Shown here piece by piece: positions 11,801 to 24,700 of a DNA stretch of 64,000 bases; position 1 is the first letter of the stretch, and every line of letters starts with the position of its first letter. Position numbers and translations under genes: made by a program. Origin of the DNA: Pseudevernia furfuracea (lineage: Eukaryota; Ascomycota; Lecanoromycetes; Lecanorales; Parmeliaceae). The notes beneath the pieces were generated by a model that made no database searches, was not told where the DNA came from, and saw only the letters and a program-made list of their open reading frames with translations. The stretch is taken from the NCBI GenBank assembly GCA_022315425.1, contig JAIUPT010000038.1:1426001-1490000 (forward strand), read 5' to 3'.

Positions 11801-14437
11801 AACTCGTGAATAAAAGCGAAAAGTGTGTTCTTCTGGGATATGAAGGGGAGTTCATTTTTCGTCTATATAATCTCATCAAGAAGAAGATTATTCGAGTTAA
11901 TAATGTTTACTTCGTTAAGAAGCGTTTCTTGATTGTGAATCTCGAAGAAAAAACGAACGTTTATAAGTTCTCGATTAAGCGATAACGTCTTTATATATTA
12001 ATATTCGCTGTAAAAAAGACACTTGATGAATAGCGTATTACTAACATTTCGAAAGACATTATTCTTATTATAAAGCCCTTAACGACTGCATCTGCATCTG
12101 CAATAAATAGATTAAGATCAAATTTCTTATAATCAGCTGAAAAGCAGACGTCTACATCAAAGCCCTCGTCCCTCGCACGAGTCGTATTATCGATCGCGTT
12201 CGCGCGAGTCTCTCGATTAATTGCTGTATTATTAGCTATCGAAAGAATAACTCGTTCTCTCACTGTCGTCGAAATAATTCGCGAAGATCTCGAGCTAAGT
12301 GCGATTCAAAGAGTACTTCTTGATTATCTCGATATTACGATTTCGAATCTACGAGATCTATCATCTGACCCTCTCTCGAGAATATTCGCGACCTTTACGT
12401 TACTAACGAATCATGTTAATAAGTCGAATATTTTCGAGTCGACGATCTATCAATAGATCATTTTCAATCAACTCTCTCGCATACACTGAAAGCTCGTCAT
12501 GTAAGACGAATATAAATCTCTCATGAACAACAATACTTAATGTCTGATTCAGACGTCTTCAGATGCTTATATTCTAAGAGATCGCTGAGTCTATATCGTG
12601 AAGCGAGGTCTCGTTGAGAAAGTTACTCGCTATAAGACTCGTTGAGTGATTCGAGATTTCGAATAATAGAAGAGTCGTGACTATTATAACACGTTCGTCT
12701 CAGTGATCAAGCTCATGAGTTATAAGACGATCTTTGCTCTAATAGCGATTCTAAACTAAAACGTGAAACAAATGAACGTCAAAATCGTCTTTCTTTACGA
12801 TAACGTTTAAGAGACGATTTATGTGCGATAGCTCGATGATTTTAGCAAGAACGATATCAAAGTTTATAAGCTAAATAAGACTCTCTATGAACTTAAGCAA
12901 TTTCTTAGAATTTGATATTAGCACTTCTCGAAGTATATAAAGAAACTCGAACTAATACTCATCGAATCGAACGAGAGTGTCTTTATGAACGTCAAGAAGA
13001 ACATTACTGTAGCTCTCTATATGAACGATGTATTGATTATCGATCTCAGCAAAATCGGTATTCAGCGCATCAAAAAGGCCCTCAATAACAAGTTTTACAT
13101 GTTCGACTTGAGATCTTACGTCTATTATTTAGACATGATCGTCAAAAGAGATCGTGTCGTCGATATTCTTCGTCTGAGACAAGCAGTCTATGTTACTCGT
13201 TTCTTGAAGCATTTTAACTGCTGAAGTCTTAATTCAGTCTTTACGTCTCTAAAAACCAGTCGCAAGCTACAATCTGCGAAAGAGAACTATGTTATCTCGA
13301 GAAAGCTGTGCGAGAATTATTAATTCGTCGTGAGATCCCTCATATATGTCATGTTAAAAACTCGTTCTAATATCGTCTATGCTGTCTCTCTTGTCAGTCG
13401 CTATTCAGTTAATTCGACCCAGACACACTAAAATGCAGTGATTCGAATCTTTCGATATCTTAGAGACACGATGCACTACGAACTCGTGTACAAAGAATCC
13501 CTTCAAGCCCTCATCGAGTATATCGATTTCGATTGAGCTGACGACTCGACCCGAAGATCTATCTTCGACTATCTATTCAACGTCGATAGCGACGTCATTA
13601 GCTAATTATCAAAGCGTCAAGTCATCGTCGCGTTATTCACTTGCGAAGTCGAGTATATCGATCAAACGTTGATTATTAAAGAAGTTATTTGATTAAAAAC
13701 TCTTCTCAATCAACTTCTGCGGCCTCGAAACTCTGATTCGAAGATTATTATAATCTTCGACGACAATTAGAGCGCAATTGCTCTCGTCAAGAACGCTTAG
13801 TTTTATACTCGCATTAAGCACATTAATATCGTTCATCATTTCGTGCGTGAAAAAGTTAATAACGACATCGTGAACATGCAATTCGTATTCACGAATAAAC
13901 AAATAATCGACGATCTTATTAAAGCCCTCTGCCTCGACAAATTCGTTATCTTTCGCGATGTTCTTGAGGTGAAATCAGTCTCAGAATATCCTCTCAGCGT
14001 CAAAGACTAATTCTCAGCGCTCTTGCTTTTAATCTGAAGTCGTTAGTTTCAGAGAAGTGACGCTATTTATCTTGTCTGTGAACGTCAGATCTTTAGTTTT
14101 CTTTCACTGCTTCTTGTTTCACCCTCTCATGTATTCATCGACCTCGTTTTGATAGAAATTGAGTGTGTATTAGATCTATTTTAAAGAAAACTTTCAAAAA
14201 ATCGCCTTTTTTTCGAAAAATGGAAGTTTTGTATAAAGAATCAGAACGGATTTTTACATGTCTTCGAATTTGATATAGTCGTTTTCAGAACTTGATTCGA
14301 ATTTGACATAGTCGTTTTCAGAACTTGGTTTCTTCACTTTTGTGAACCGAACTTCGCGCTAATTCGATTGGGGTTTTTTGCGTCGCGAAGTGCGAAAATC
14401 GTGTTTTCGCATTTTTGAGTATGCGAGCGAAGGGGAG

Positions 14438-14552
14438 TGTCAAAATTCGGGTCACGTGACATGGTCACGTGATGCGCTAAGGCGCATCCTCATAGTCGCT
14501 CTTTACTCTCGTAGCATTCTATAGTTAACAGCTAAGTGTCCTACCACCTATT
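14438..14552 (+). repeat. 3' LTR of the copia element, last bases replaced
   Basis: Begins TGTCAAAATTCGGGTCACGT right after the GAAGGGGAG purine tract and runs to CCTATT at 14552. The expected TTTCACA end is missing. Instead ATACATCACTATCC... follows, a copy of the sequence that also lies left of the 5' LTR at 8049-8071. Confidence 0.85.
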
Positions 14553-15175
14553 ATACATCACTATCCTTTAAAAAGATCTATCGCTAGATATGTTATAATA
14601 GATTATGAGTTCGATTGCAGAGCAGAATAAGACTTCTAACTATTTTTATTCTTTTAACATTTCCGTTATACGAATATTAATTATTCGCGACAGTTCGTTT
14701 TTTTGAGCTGTAGCTTTCGACAGCAGAACTATCGCGAATTCAAACCTAAGTCAAAAAATCATTTACGAACCTTCGAAAGCCCTCTCGAGAGATCTCATAA
14801 AAATATTATATTCGTGTACACACTGATACTTTTTTTATCGTTTTTCACGAAGTTTTTTAATAGATTTAACGAGATCGATAAGAAGTAATTTAATCTCTGT
14901 GTTCAACTTGAGTGTAACAATTAACGAAATAAATGTGTATATCTATATGAAAAAATAACAAAAAATAGACGTCAACGAAACAGTCTAAGCGATTGCTGAG
15001 TCTCTAATCTATAAGAAAGTGTCGTATATATTTCAGACGTATTGATCTCGCAAATTAGGGGCTCGATTACACAAAAGCCTCTCTATCATAAATACGCGCT
15101 CTGTTATAGATTCAATTCATCCTTCTTACACATCACTATCCTTTCAAAAGATTTATCGCTAGATATGTTGCAATA

Positions 15176-16904
15176 ACTTTCTTCTAAACTTTCTTTTACT
15201 CGCTAGTCGACGAGGACATCAACGTTTTTTTCTATTATCGACATTTTGTTAATGTGAATAACGATTTGCTTGATAGACTTGCTTGACGATTATTAAGATT
15301 CTTGACATTCTTATCTTAGTAGTAGATTTCAGAGTAGTATTAGTTAAGACTTTACTCACTCACATGATTCATATGCCTTGAGCATAACAAGACGATTATT
15401 TAATAAAGAGAAAATATTTATCTTAAGAAGATTAAAAAATAGAGTCTTATGACTATCGCGACGTTTATTATAATAAACTTATAATGCTTAGAGATTACTA
15501 TAACTCTAATAGACATAAAGTAATTATAATATATAAGTGAAATAGTCGTTAAGCAAGTTTAAACTTATAATCTATTAAGATTAAATAATAGAATACTTAA
15601 TTGCTAATTATAAAATATTACGAGAATAAAGAGCGACTATAAGGATACGCCTTAGCGCATCACGTGACCATGTCACGTGATTCGAATTTTGACAGATTTA
15701 ACTCGATTGAGATTTTATGCGCGACGAAGTTTAAAAATCGTTTTTATTTTATTTTAGCGTAGCGTTCGTATAAGAATATAAAAATCTTTATATTTTTTTC
15801 ACTTTAATAATTCGACGCTCGAGATTATTAAATTTAAGTTCGACGTTAGTCGATATAAATTTTATATATAAATTTTTATTATACTTAGAACTTCAATTAA
15901 TTAACGTGTTTTATATTTATATTTCTAATAGGTATTAAGAAATAATAAAGCGTATCTTTTAATATCTTAAGAGTATCGTTAATCTTTAATTTACTTTTTA
16001 AGAGACTTTCTTTAATCTTATAGATTATATTAACTCTAATTAAATTAAAAACATTATAATTCGTCGATTCATCTTTAAGTACGTCTTTAACGTTAATAAT
16101 AACGTTAATAATTAATCTTTAAAATATTAAGCGATCGTTATCTTATTAATTTATAAAGTCGAGTATATTAAGTAAACTTAAGTTTTCAAGAAAGTTATTT
16201 AATTATGAAGTCTTTCAATATTATTAAGATCAAATAGCAACGCTCTAAAGATCGTTATTATTTATAAAGATAATTAAGACGTTATTATATTAATTAAAGA
16301 TTTTTATCTATAAGATTATATTAAGTATAATATACGCTTATTAATAAATAGATAATTAACGAGCTAATTAAGACTCTAATTAAGAATAAGTTTAAGACAT
16401 TTCGTGATGTAATCGATCTAAAATAAAGACATTAACGTATTTTAAGACTATTATACTTATCGAAATTAACAATTTAAATCTCTTTTAAGTGATTATTAAT
16501 TAAGCTCACTTTAAATCTAAGATTATATATTTATTATTTATAAAAACGCAACGTCGAAACGCTTAACTTTCGACTCGAAATATTATTCTTATTTCGTAAC
16601 GTTCTCAGTCATATATAATTAAAAGAATTTCTTTTAATTATTCTTTATTCTTATTATATATTCTTGATCTTATTTTAATTAGAATTTAATATTTATTAGA
16701 TAGTATTTAAAGATTTTTTTTATAAAGAATTATAAATCTAATATAGTCGTTTTCGAATATTAATTCTTTACTCTTATTATTCGAATCTCGATTTAACTCG
16801 ATTAAGTTCTTTTTACTTTAATAACTCGGCGCTCGAGATTACTAAGCTTAAGTTCGACGCTAGTCGACATAAATTTTATATACGACTTCTCGCTACACTT
16901 AGAA
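15176..16904. other. AT-rich repeat debris, no gene
   Basis: Very AT-rich and dense in stops. Two stretches, about 15785-15895 and 16805-16904, are direct repeats (CGCTCGAGATTA...TTAAGTTCGACG...CACTTAGAA). The second continues beyond the inserted gypsy element at 26141 (CTTCAATTAATTAACG), which also follows the first copy at 15890. They are remains of an older, probably LTR-type, repeat. No gene supported. Confidence 0.65.
15617..15694 (-). repeat. Truncated copy of the CACGTG LTR family
   Basis: Minus-strand copy ending ATTTTGACA on the plus strand and containing GCGCATCACGTGACC and the second CACGTG. The outer part has diverged from the 122-bp form. Confidence 0.75.
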
Positions 16905-17067
16905 TGTTGTGAACATGAAAGGAGCGAGACAGTTATGCCAAGCCTTGGCATCCTTGGCATGGAGCATAAACTATTAGTAGCAGCTTCTCCATAGTAATAT
17001 TATTTATCTTACACTCAACACATGAATTTACTACAGTGATAGCAATTGTTTTACTGCTACTCTAACA
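16905..17067 (+). repeat. 5' LTR of the gypsy chromovirus
   Basis: TGTTGTGAACATGAAAGGAG...CTGCTACTCTAACA, 163 bp, the same length as the 3' LTR and differing at scattered C/T and G/A positions as expected from RIP. Confidence 0.92.
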
Positions 17068-18190
17068 ATGATAGCAACATCGGGTTACTGCATAACAAGC
17101 ACCATATAATCGCTTATTACGTATTATACGTTCGGCGTATCAGTAGTTCTTACTGCATCAAATATTCAGTTAGATTCTTCTCAATTCGCTTTCGCTACAT
17201 CACGAGAATCATTAGAATCTCGCTTCTTTAGAATCTTTCTTCTATTATCATATTCTCGTCAAGCTGACTTCGTCACTAGCTAAGAACCTTGTTAGCATTG
17301 ACTATCAAATTCACGAGTTTCTCATAACAACAGGTCGAACCCATCATAACGAGATCTTCGAGTCTGTTAAATACTTCATCGACTATATCGTTCAGAACTA
17401 TAATCATCAGCCGAGACAAATAACAGAATCTTTCAGACACTCAAGAACGTTCTCGATTGAACTCTCTGCTTTCTCGTATAGTTGATTCACGAATCGACCT
17501 ATCTTTCGAAGAACAGTCAGAGTCTTCAATAATCGAACACACTCCTTTCGAAGTGATTCTGAGCTCATTCAATACTTTAGAAGTCGTGATCCACCTTTCA
17601 CAGATTCTATATCTTATATCTCGTCAGTGAACACTTCGTCAGATTCGTCTAACACGAGCTCGAATTCTATTGAAGATAACGATTAAATTATCAGAGCAAC
17701 CTCAGCAGAGAAATCAATCTACAAAGACTCGACCGACTCAGTAATAATAGACGATTAGTTATGATAGAATATCGACTTCTCGTAGTAGCAATGAATAGCT
17801 CTGTAAGAATTACTGAGAGACATTCCTAGTTAGCCAGGTCTATTAGAATCGCCTGACGAGGTAGAATCTCTCGAAACTGTCGTAATAGAAAACGCTCCCA
17901 ATCCTACACGCTGAAATTCGAGAGATCTCGAATTTTTCGATCTTAACTACGACAACAAGTCTGTTAACATCGAATTATTAATCGAGCATATTAACAAAGA
18001 AATCTACTTTCGAGATGTATATCTGTTTGTGAAAAGAGCGAGAGACCTTGTAATTATCAAGGATAACATGATACGAGAAAACCTCTGAATAAGCTTGCGT
18101 GATACGGCACTGAAATAATAAACAGCAGAACTCTCACTCGTCGAAAAACGCATTATCAGATTTGAGAAAAACGTTGAGAAATAATCTACC

Positions 18191-18472
18191 TTGTTGATTA
18201 ATAGATTCAAGAAATCTGTTACAGTAGTCATTGATGTCGTACTTCGAGAACGTTATATCATACGGAACGCAAGTTCTCGTCGTGAGTCACGTGAGTATAC
18301 TCAGAAGATTCTCAGATCTGTCAAGAATACAGAAATGACGCTGATCAAGAATCAGCTAGACATCGTCTATAATAACATCGATCTCGAACTTCGTCAAAAT
18401 ATCAAGAAATCTGAAAATGTTATCACGATTAACTTATTTCTTATGACACTAAATAACTGTAAGCATAAATAA
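18191..18472 (+). pseudogene. gag relic of the gypsy chromovirus
   Basis: Open stretch of 93 codons with NQLDIVYNNIDLELRQNIKK, similar to the capsid C-terminal helix region of gypsy gag. It lies before the protease as expected. No intact gag frame remains. Confidence 0.6.
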
Positions 18473-19438
18473 TAGATCTATGTTAGCAGGTATAAAAGGA
18501 ATACAGATATCGAAAGCACAGCTTCTAATTCTTCTTTTCAAGAAAATCGATAACTTCGTTCTCACGAAAGTAGGCTCTCAAGGTAGTATAATTAGTATAA
18601 CAATTCTCTTAATCGTGAGAGTCAGCAGAACCTTATACAATCAAGTCTACGATCTGATTATCAAGGGAAATATCGATCTTCATATTAATATGAAGCGACT
18701 TTCGCCTTTCAGCCTCGTTCTTTCTATTAGAACTTATAAGCTTATTAGTCACAGCAGTCTCGCTTTTTAAACTACTTAAGTAGATCAACACAGTTAGATC
18801 AGCGCTCAAGCGAAAATTAAGAAAGATTACAAATTATCGAATTCTTAAATAGATTAGATTTTCCAACATCAGGGCAACAGCAGTCTCGTTCGTTTCAGTT
18901 AGCTTTTAATAACATAAACAGATCATAATATTCTACTAGATCACAGTACAATTTAGAAAATCGCTTTTAGTCACAGCAGCAAAGAGCCTATTAAGCATTC
19001 GAGAATATTACGAATAAGAACTTCGATAACGAATACGAGAAGTTCATGAGATTCTATTAGTATTATGCTTTCGAGAAACAATTCATGAATAACACTTCTC
19101 AAGAAGCTCTCGAGCACGAAGAGCGTAACGATTATAATAACACATAGAATATGCATTTCGTCAGCAAGGAAGTTACTCATATATATAACAAATGTGAATT
19201 CGACTTTTTATTAAGAAATAAACTCTTTAAGCACTTGCGAGAAAATTGTCGAAAGATAAAGTCTACTGCGAATATTAACAAGCGAATTTCAGAAACTCAA
19301 GATCTGCTCAAGACTATACTTGACAAATTCTCGGCGCTCATGATAAACAATGCTTATGTGAATATAATCATCAAATTCACTGCTGAGCTGGGTCATATCA
19401 GACTCGAATACAACTTTCGCAGCTGAAAGTATATCATT

Positions 19439-20184
19439 ATGAAAGTCAGATACTCTTCGAACTCAAAGACTAAAGAAAGCGAAGTGTTATTCGATTTTAA
19501 CTGTGACGTAACTCTAAGAGATCGTACTTACTTATTAAAGCACGTCTCTAATCTTGAGATCAAGAAGATGACTTTCTTCATATCGATACGAGACGTGAAT
19601 AACAAAATTGTTAGTACAGATAAGTACGCTATGATCACGAATACATTAAAGAAATCGTTGACGACATAAGAAGAAGTGCTTGTCTCACGATAAAAGTTCG
19701 TGTTATAAATAATCTCAAGACAAATATTCTCATTAAAACGAATATCATAACGTCTTAAGAGATGACGATGAATCTGAAAACTCGTACGATCAAGCTTGAA
19801 AGATGTCAGGGGCTGAATACATCGATCGACGTTGTCGCACGAACTCAGTCTCATTTCAAGCGCATTATTCGTATCAAGTTCTCGATTATTATAGCATCGA
19901 GTATCACTACGAAAGTATCTATTACGTATAATGATACAATATCTGAGAACAGAGATTTCTTATTCGAATCAGACTGTGCTCAAAAATTCGAACTCGCGGA
20001 TAAGGTTTTTGCTTATATCGTCGACTTTATGATCTCAATAATACAGATTTACAATGTCACGACTGTATCTATGCGTCTGTCTCGCAAGACAAGACTCGAA
20101 GCACTCTACGAATATAAGCAAGACGATATCTTTCTGACGACCTCTATCGAAGCAAATCTCGCTGTCGAAAACGTGAAATTATGA
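19439..20184 (+). pseudogene. Aspartic protease region of the gypsy chromovirus
   Basis: Open pieces at 19439-19669 and 19762-20184. The latter contains TYNDTISENRDFLFESD, which corresponds to the SERDFIFES end of the minus-strand gypsy protease at 1144-1566. The catalytic Asp motif was not identified. Confidence 0.6.
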
Positions 20185-20639
20185 AAGAAGAATCTTGTTA
20201 GGGAAATTGTAGTAGCAGCAGCTGCTTTCGTCGAACTCGTATAAAAGTTATTGTCGAATATAACTTCTGTTATCATAATAGAAACTTTCTATCCTCAGAT
20301 CGATTTGAGCCTCGAGCATATAATGTCTAATGACATTATTATCTACGATACTTCGAAAGTTACTTTTCAAATTGCTTTCGTAACAGACGAATTTTCGAAG
20401 ATCTAAAAAGATCAAGATATCACGATAGACATTTCTGAGAAGAAATAAATGTCGATATCTCTCAAATCGAATGTCACGTCAAAGTCTTCGCGTATATATT
20501 CCGTTAGTTAGAAGAACAAGAACGTTATTGACGAGACATTTAACAAGCTTCACGATCAAGGCAAAATGAAGTGATCGAGTTAGTCAACGCCTTATAGCTA
20601 TTCGATATTCGTGATATGAAGACAGATATCTAATGACAG

Positions 20640-22077
20640 CAGAAAGAGTCGTGTCGTCGTGAACATTCGAGATCTTAACAAAATTACGAAGTCTGACTTC
20701 TACCCCTTATCGCTGCAGTCAGATATTACTTTCGCTGTAATAAGATTTTTATATATCTCTACGATAGATAACAACGATTACTTTTATTAATTTCTCGTGT
20801 GTTATAAAGACAGATATAAGCTTATAGTAGTATCTCATCGAGGGTAGAAATAGTATAACGTTGCTCTTATAAAATATAAAGGGTCATCGCTATACGTATA
20901 ACGTCAGACGAACAAGATTCTTCGTTCGCTTCGAGACTTTGTCAGAGTATACGTCGATAATATGATTGCTTTCTCGAAAACATTGACATAATATCTTGAG
21001 CATTTACGTAGAATGTTTAAGCTCTTTCAGCAACGTCGCATTAGTCTTAATCTTAAGAAGTCTTTTCTAGACTACTCGTCCGTGATTTTATTAGAATAGA
21101 GAGTGAATTTCTTAGATCTATTCATCTCGAAAGAAAAGTTGACAATCATCACTTCACTTCATTTTCTCAAATCGTTACGTGAGCTTGAAACGTTTCTAGA
21201 ACTCACAGAATAACTGCGATTCTCTATATCTCGATATATATAGCGTGTTAATCCGTTACAGCAGCGAAAAACGAACCTCACGAAGAAACTTCTTAAGGAA
21301 TTCAAAGGGCACGCTCGTAAACGACAGTCTTATGCTTTCTACTACGAATTCACGAAAGTAAAAGTTAAGTTCTTTAAGAATCTACAAGAAGTCTTTGCTA
21401 GTTCAATCTTTCTTATTTATTTCGACTCAAACAGACGTCTCTATATCGATCTGAACGCTTCGAAGAAATGAGATTTGATAGTCGTGATCTATCATGTGAC
21501 GAAGAATTCTAAAGATCAGAAGCATTTTCCTCGCACGAACGTGCAGTCAATTTTGTTTCTTAACAAGATGCTGAATCAAGCGAAGCAGAACTACTGACTC
21601 ACGAAATTAAAAGTCGTTGAAATAGTGTGGGTAATCAAGAAGGTGCGACACATGGTAAAGTCTATCAAGAAATTATCAGTCGTAGTGTATACAGATCATT
21701 CTGCAGTAATATCAATCTCACGACAAACTAGTCTGACGACATTAAGCATAGATAAGCTTAATCTACGACTTGTTCGTGCTTCTCAATATCTGTCGATATT
21801 CGATCTTTTCGTTCGTCACAAGGCTAACAAGACGAACATAGTGTCGAATACACTTTCACGACTTCAAGACTCTATTTCTATAACAATAAACGAATTAGAA
21901 ATATTAGAAGCTCTATACGGGCAAGCAGTAAAAGTTATTACTTCATTAATGAACATCGCTGCTCACAAGGATTCTCCTCTATCAAAATCTTATATTAGCT
22001 ATCATATCACTTTGATAGAAATGTCTGACGACTTCAAGACGCGACTTTTCAAAGAATACGCTAAAGATGAACAGTGA
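20640..22077 (+). pseudogene. Reverse transcriptase-RNase H of the gypsy chromovirus
   Basis: The RT palm reads VYVDNMIAFSKT (20947 on) followed by HLRRMFKLFQQRRISLNLKKSF. The RNase H open stretch 21625-22077 contains VVVYTDHSAV and the conserved end LFVRHKANKTNIVSNTLSRL. Several in-frame stops lie between them, and the second catalytic Asp of the palm is mutated to Asn. Confidence 0.82.
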
Positions 22078-22260
22078 AGTAAGATTCTTAGAATAATAAA
22101 GACTATCGAAAAGATCGATGCTTTAGATCGATCTGAAGAAATCTCTCTATCGATATATGATTCTATTATCGAAACAGAAGATCTCTCTAAACAACCAGAA
22201 TCAAATATCGTCGAATTGAAAGATAATCTTAATAACAGTCGAATTGATTTATGATTTAAG

Positions 22261-23600
22261 TTGAGGGACGAATTGCTTTACTATATAAACTTTAATAACG
22301 AAAGAGAAAGACTATACATTTCTAACTCACTAAAGAAGAAAATCTTTGAGCTAGCGCATAATCATCAGCATCACGACGGATTTTATAGAACTTATAATCG
22401 AATCGTTAGTTCTATCTATATAAGACACTTGACAAAACACTTACGAACTTATATAGATCATTATTCGAAATGTGAGCTCAATCAAATCAAGCGTTATAAA
22501 CCTTACGAGAGTATAATTTCTATTAATAGATCAGAAATTCCTTTTTATATCATAATCATGAACTTTATAATAACGCTTTTAATAATCGTTAATAAATACG
22601 ATTGCTTACTTACAGTAACAGACAAGTTTTTTAAGCGTGTCTTAATAATGTCAGAAAAAACGATTTATATCGTCGCGAAGTGAGTCGATCTTTTACTAGT
22701 TAGTCTATCTTAGTCTAATTAAAATATTTCACTGATTATCATCAGCGATCGAGATTTCAAATTCATGTCAGAATTTTAATAGATAATCTTCAAGAAACTT
22801 AAGATGAAAGTTCTCGTCTTCACGATCTAATATTCACAGATCGACGAATAATTCGAGCGTACGAATCAAATCATAGAGATCGCTCTTCGATACTTCATTA
22901 TCGCAAATTCTAAAGCTAACTAAATATATATATTATCGTATCTTATAAGCAGTCTTAACAACTTCAAGAATCAGTCTATAAAAGTGTCATCAAATAAAAT
23001 ACTTTACGAATTTAACGTTCGAGACACTCTCGAACTTTTGATCGAATTATTTTAAAAAGATTTTAATCGTCTGCGACAACTAAAGAGAGAACAAGTCGAA
23101 GAATTTATAGTCTTTATTAACATTATAATCAAGACATACTACGATGAATCTCATATGTTAATTAGCTTATTCAAAGAAAGTAAGACTTACTTACGTCTAT
23201 ATTATAACTATAAAATCTCTGAACTTGTTAATTATAAGCTTTATAATCAACGTGTCGAATCGTTCAAAATTCTTAAGAAGATGAGCAAGCTCGCTTATCG
23301 TCTAAAACTTCTATCGTTAATGAAAATATATTCTATAATTTTCATAGCATAGCTGAAATCTAATAAAGACGAGAATCTCTACACGCGTAATTAGGTAATC
23401 GCTATGTCAGAGATCGAGAAAGACGATATCATCACGAATATCTTCGAAATCGAGACCCTGCTAGAAAAGTAGGTTTTTCGAAATAAAACTTAGTATCTAA
23501 TCAAGTAAAAGAACTGCGATAACGAACATAACGTTTAATACGATGTCGACGATTTGAAGAATGTTATGAAGTTGATCGAGAAATACGAGATAAGACAACG
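22261..23600 (+). pseudogene. Integrase with C-terminal chromodomain of the gypsy chromovirus
   Basis: 22261-22683 is an open integrase start with the zinc-binding arm (HNHQHHDGFYRTYNRI...HYSKCELNQ) and the first catalytic strand. Further core pieces run to about 23350. At 23475-23590 the chromodomain reads YLIK, stop, KNCDNEHNV, stop, YDVDDLKN, with stops at the two expected Trp codons. In known chromoviruses this domain steers integration to marked chromatin. Confidence 0.8.
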
Positions 23601-23763
23601 GGAGCGATCTTTAAGATCTTTTAAAAGAAGTCGTTAGAAGAAACAAAAGGTCTAGTCTTTTCGCGCTTCGTCGAGATGAACGTTAAACGAATCATCGACG
23701 AGGCGTAACGATTCTATCGATCGAAAATCATCGAAGACATGTCACACGAGCGGTCGAAAATAA

Positions 23764-23785
23764 TTTCAAGAATAGGTGGTAGAAC
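23764..23785 (-). repeat. Short terminal fragment of the CACGTG LTR family
   Basis: TTTCAAGAATAGGTGGTAGAAC is the reverse complement of the terminal block GTTCTACCACCTATTCTTGA found in sister LTRs. The rest of the LTR is absent. Confidence 0.5.
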
Positions 23786-24578
23786 CCTTAATCGTTGCAT
23801 CTCACATTTATAATATTTCTTTGCTTATCTATCTTACTATTCATATGCTTAGCGCGCGCGCGTAAATTCTAATTTGTCGTAATTCATCTTTTGATTTGTA
23901 AACACTTACTTCTTTACACAAATGATATTTATATCGATCAACGATATAAGACTTTATTTTAAAATAGAAGACTCTACACTCTTCAACGAAGTCATAAACA
24001 AGATTGTATCTTTATTCATCGATATACAAATCGACTCTTTAGAAACTCTCTCCGAATCTAAAGAAATTAAGATATCTAACACGTTTATCTTTTCAGCTCA
24101 TGAATTCGCAGTGAAAAAACAAGCTCAAATCAAACGCTAAAAAAAGAGAGACTCGTACACAAATGCATTTTACTACGACGAAGAATTATCTTATCGAATG
24201 CTGAGTAAATCGAACGTATCAAACTCGTTTTTATTAGTTAACATGAATCTCTCTAATGCATAAGTGACGATAATTCTTATCTTAGACTACACGACAAGAG
24301 AAAGATTCGAGAAGTGATCAGTAGTGTTTTCTTCGAAATACGTTAAATCGTATTATAAAAACAAAGGTCGCGCCGCGAAAACGTTTTCGACGATTAAAAA
24401 CGAGTGAGTCTATTTGATAACAAATAACATATATTAGCTATTCGGTTCGAAAGAAGTAAGCAACGGGTCTAAAAAGATCATTAAAATTGAAAACGGGAGA
24501 TTGAGCGCAAAGTCAGACTTGAGTGAAGGAGATCAATATCACATTCAGAGAAATTTTTACGAATATCGAAAGACTATT

Positions 24579-24700
24579 TGTGAAAAATAGGTGGTAGGAC
24601 ACTTAGTTGTTAACTATAGAATGCTACGAGAGTAAAGAGCGACTATGAGGATGCGCCTTAGCGCATCACGTGACCATGTCACGTGACCCGAATTTTGACA
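24579..24700 (-). repeat. Solo LTR, 122 bp, with target duplication CTATT
   Basis: Complete minus-strand member of the CACGTG LTR family, from TGTGAAAAATAGGTGG to CGAATTTTGACA, flanked by CTATT at 24574-24578 and 24701-24705. It is inserted between the chromodomain and the 3' LTR of the gypsy element, so it is younger than that element. Confidence 0.9.

Larger units (their letters stand above)
8072..14552 (+). mobile_element. Ty1/copia retrotransposon, near full length, RIP-decayed
   Basis: Paired LTRs (8072-8180 and 14438-14552), a primer-binding site directly after the left LTR, a polypurine tract GAAGGGGAG just before the right LTR, and pol domains in copia order. Seen on the plus strand: a zinc-knuckle relic near 10290-10340 (CKIANRKFRHFSIKC, one Cys lost); protease DSDCSRY near 10684 (DSGCSRH expected); the pre-integrase NVLYMLDINVNLLSIDKL (10822-11022); integrase core (11137-11511 and 11671-11985, KSEKCVLLGYEGE); reverse transcriptase (12985-13224, ALYMNDVLI where YVDD is expected); RNase H (about 13370-13690, SKRQVIVALFTCEVEYID). 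Each segment is separated by stops. It is about 6.5 kb long and not functional. Confidence 0.9.
7941..15175 (+). mobile_element. Miniature LTR element (TRIM-like), split by a copia insertion
   Basis: Two 156-bp LTRs match. The right one is 15020-15175 (TGTCGTATATATTTCAG...GTTGCAATA). The left one is 7941-8071 plus 14576-14600, interrupted by the copia element. Target duplications ACTTT lie at 7936-7940 and 15176-15180. The inside (14601-15019) is only about 420 bp and starts directly with GATTATGAGTTCG, a worn form of the primer-binding site GGTTATGAGCTCG seen in the neighbouring copia. With the copia removed the element is about 730 bp and carries no gag or pol, which fits a terminal-repeat retrotransposon in miniature. 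Confidence 0.7.
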
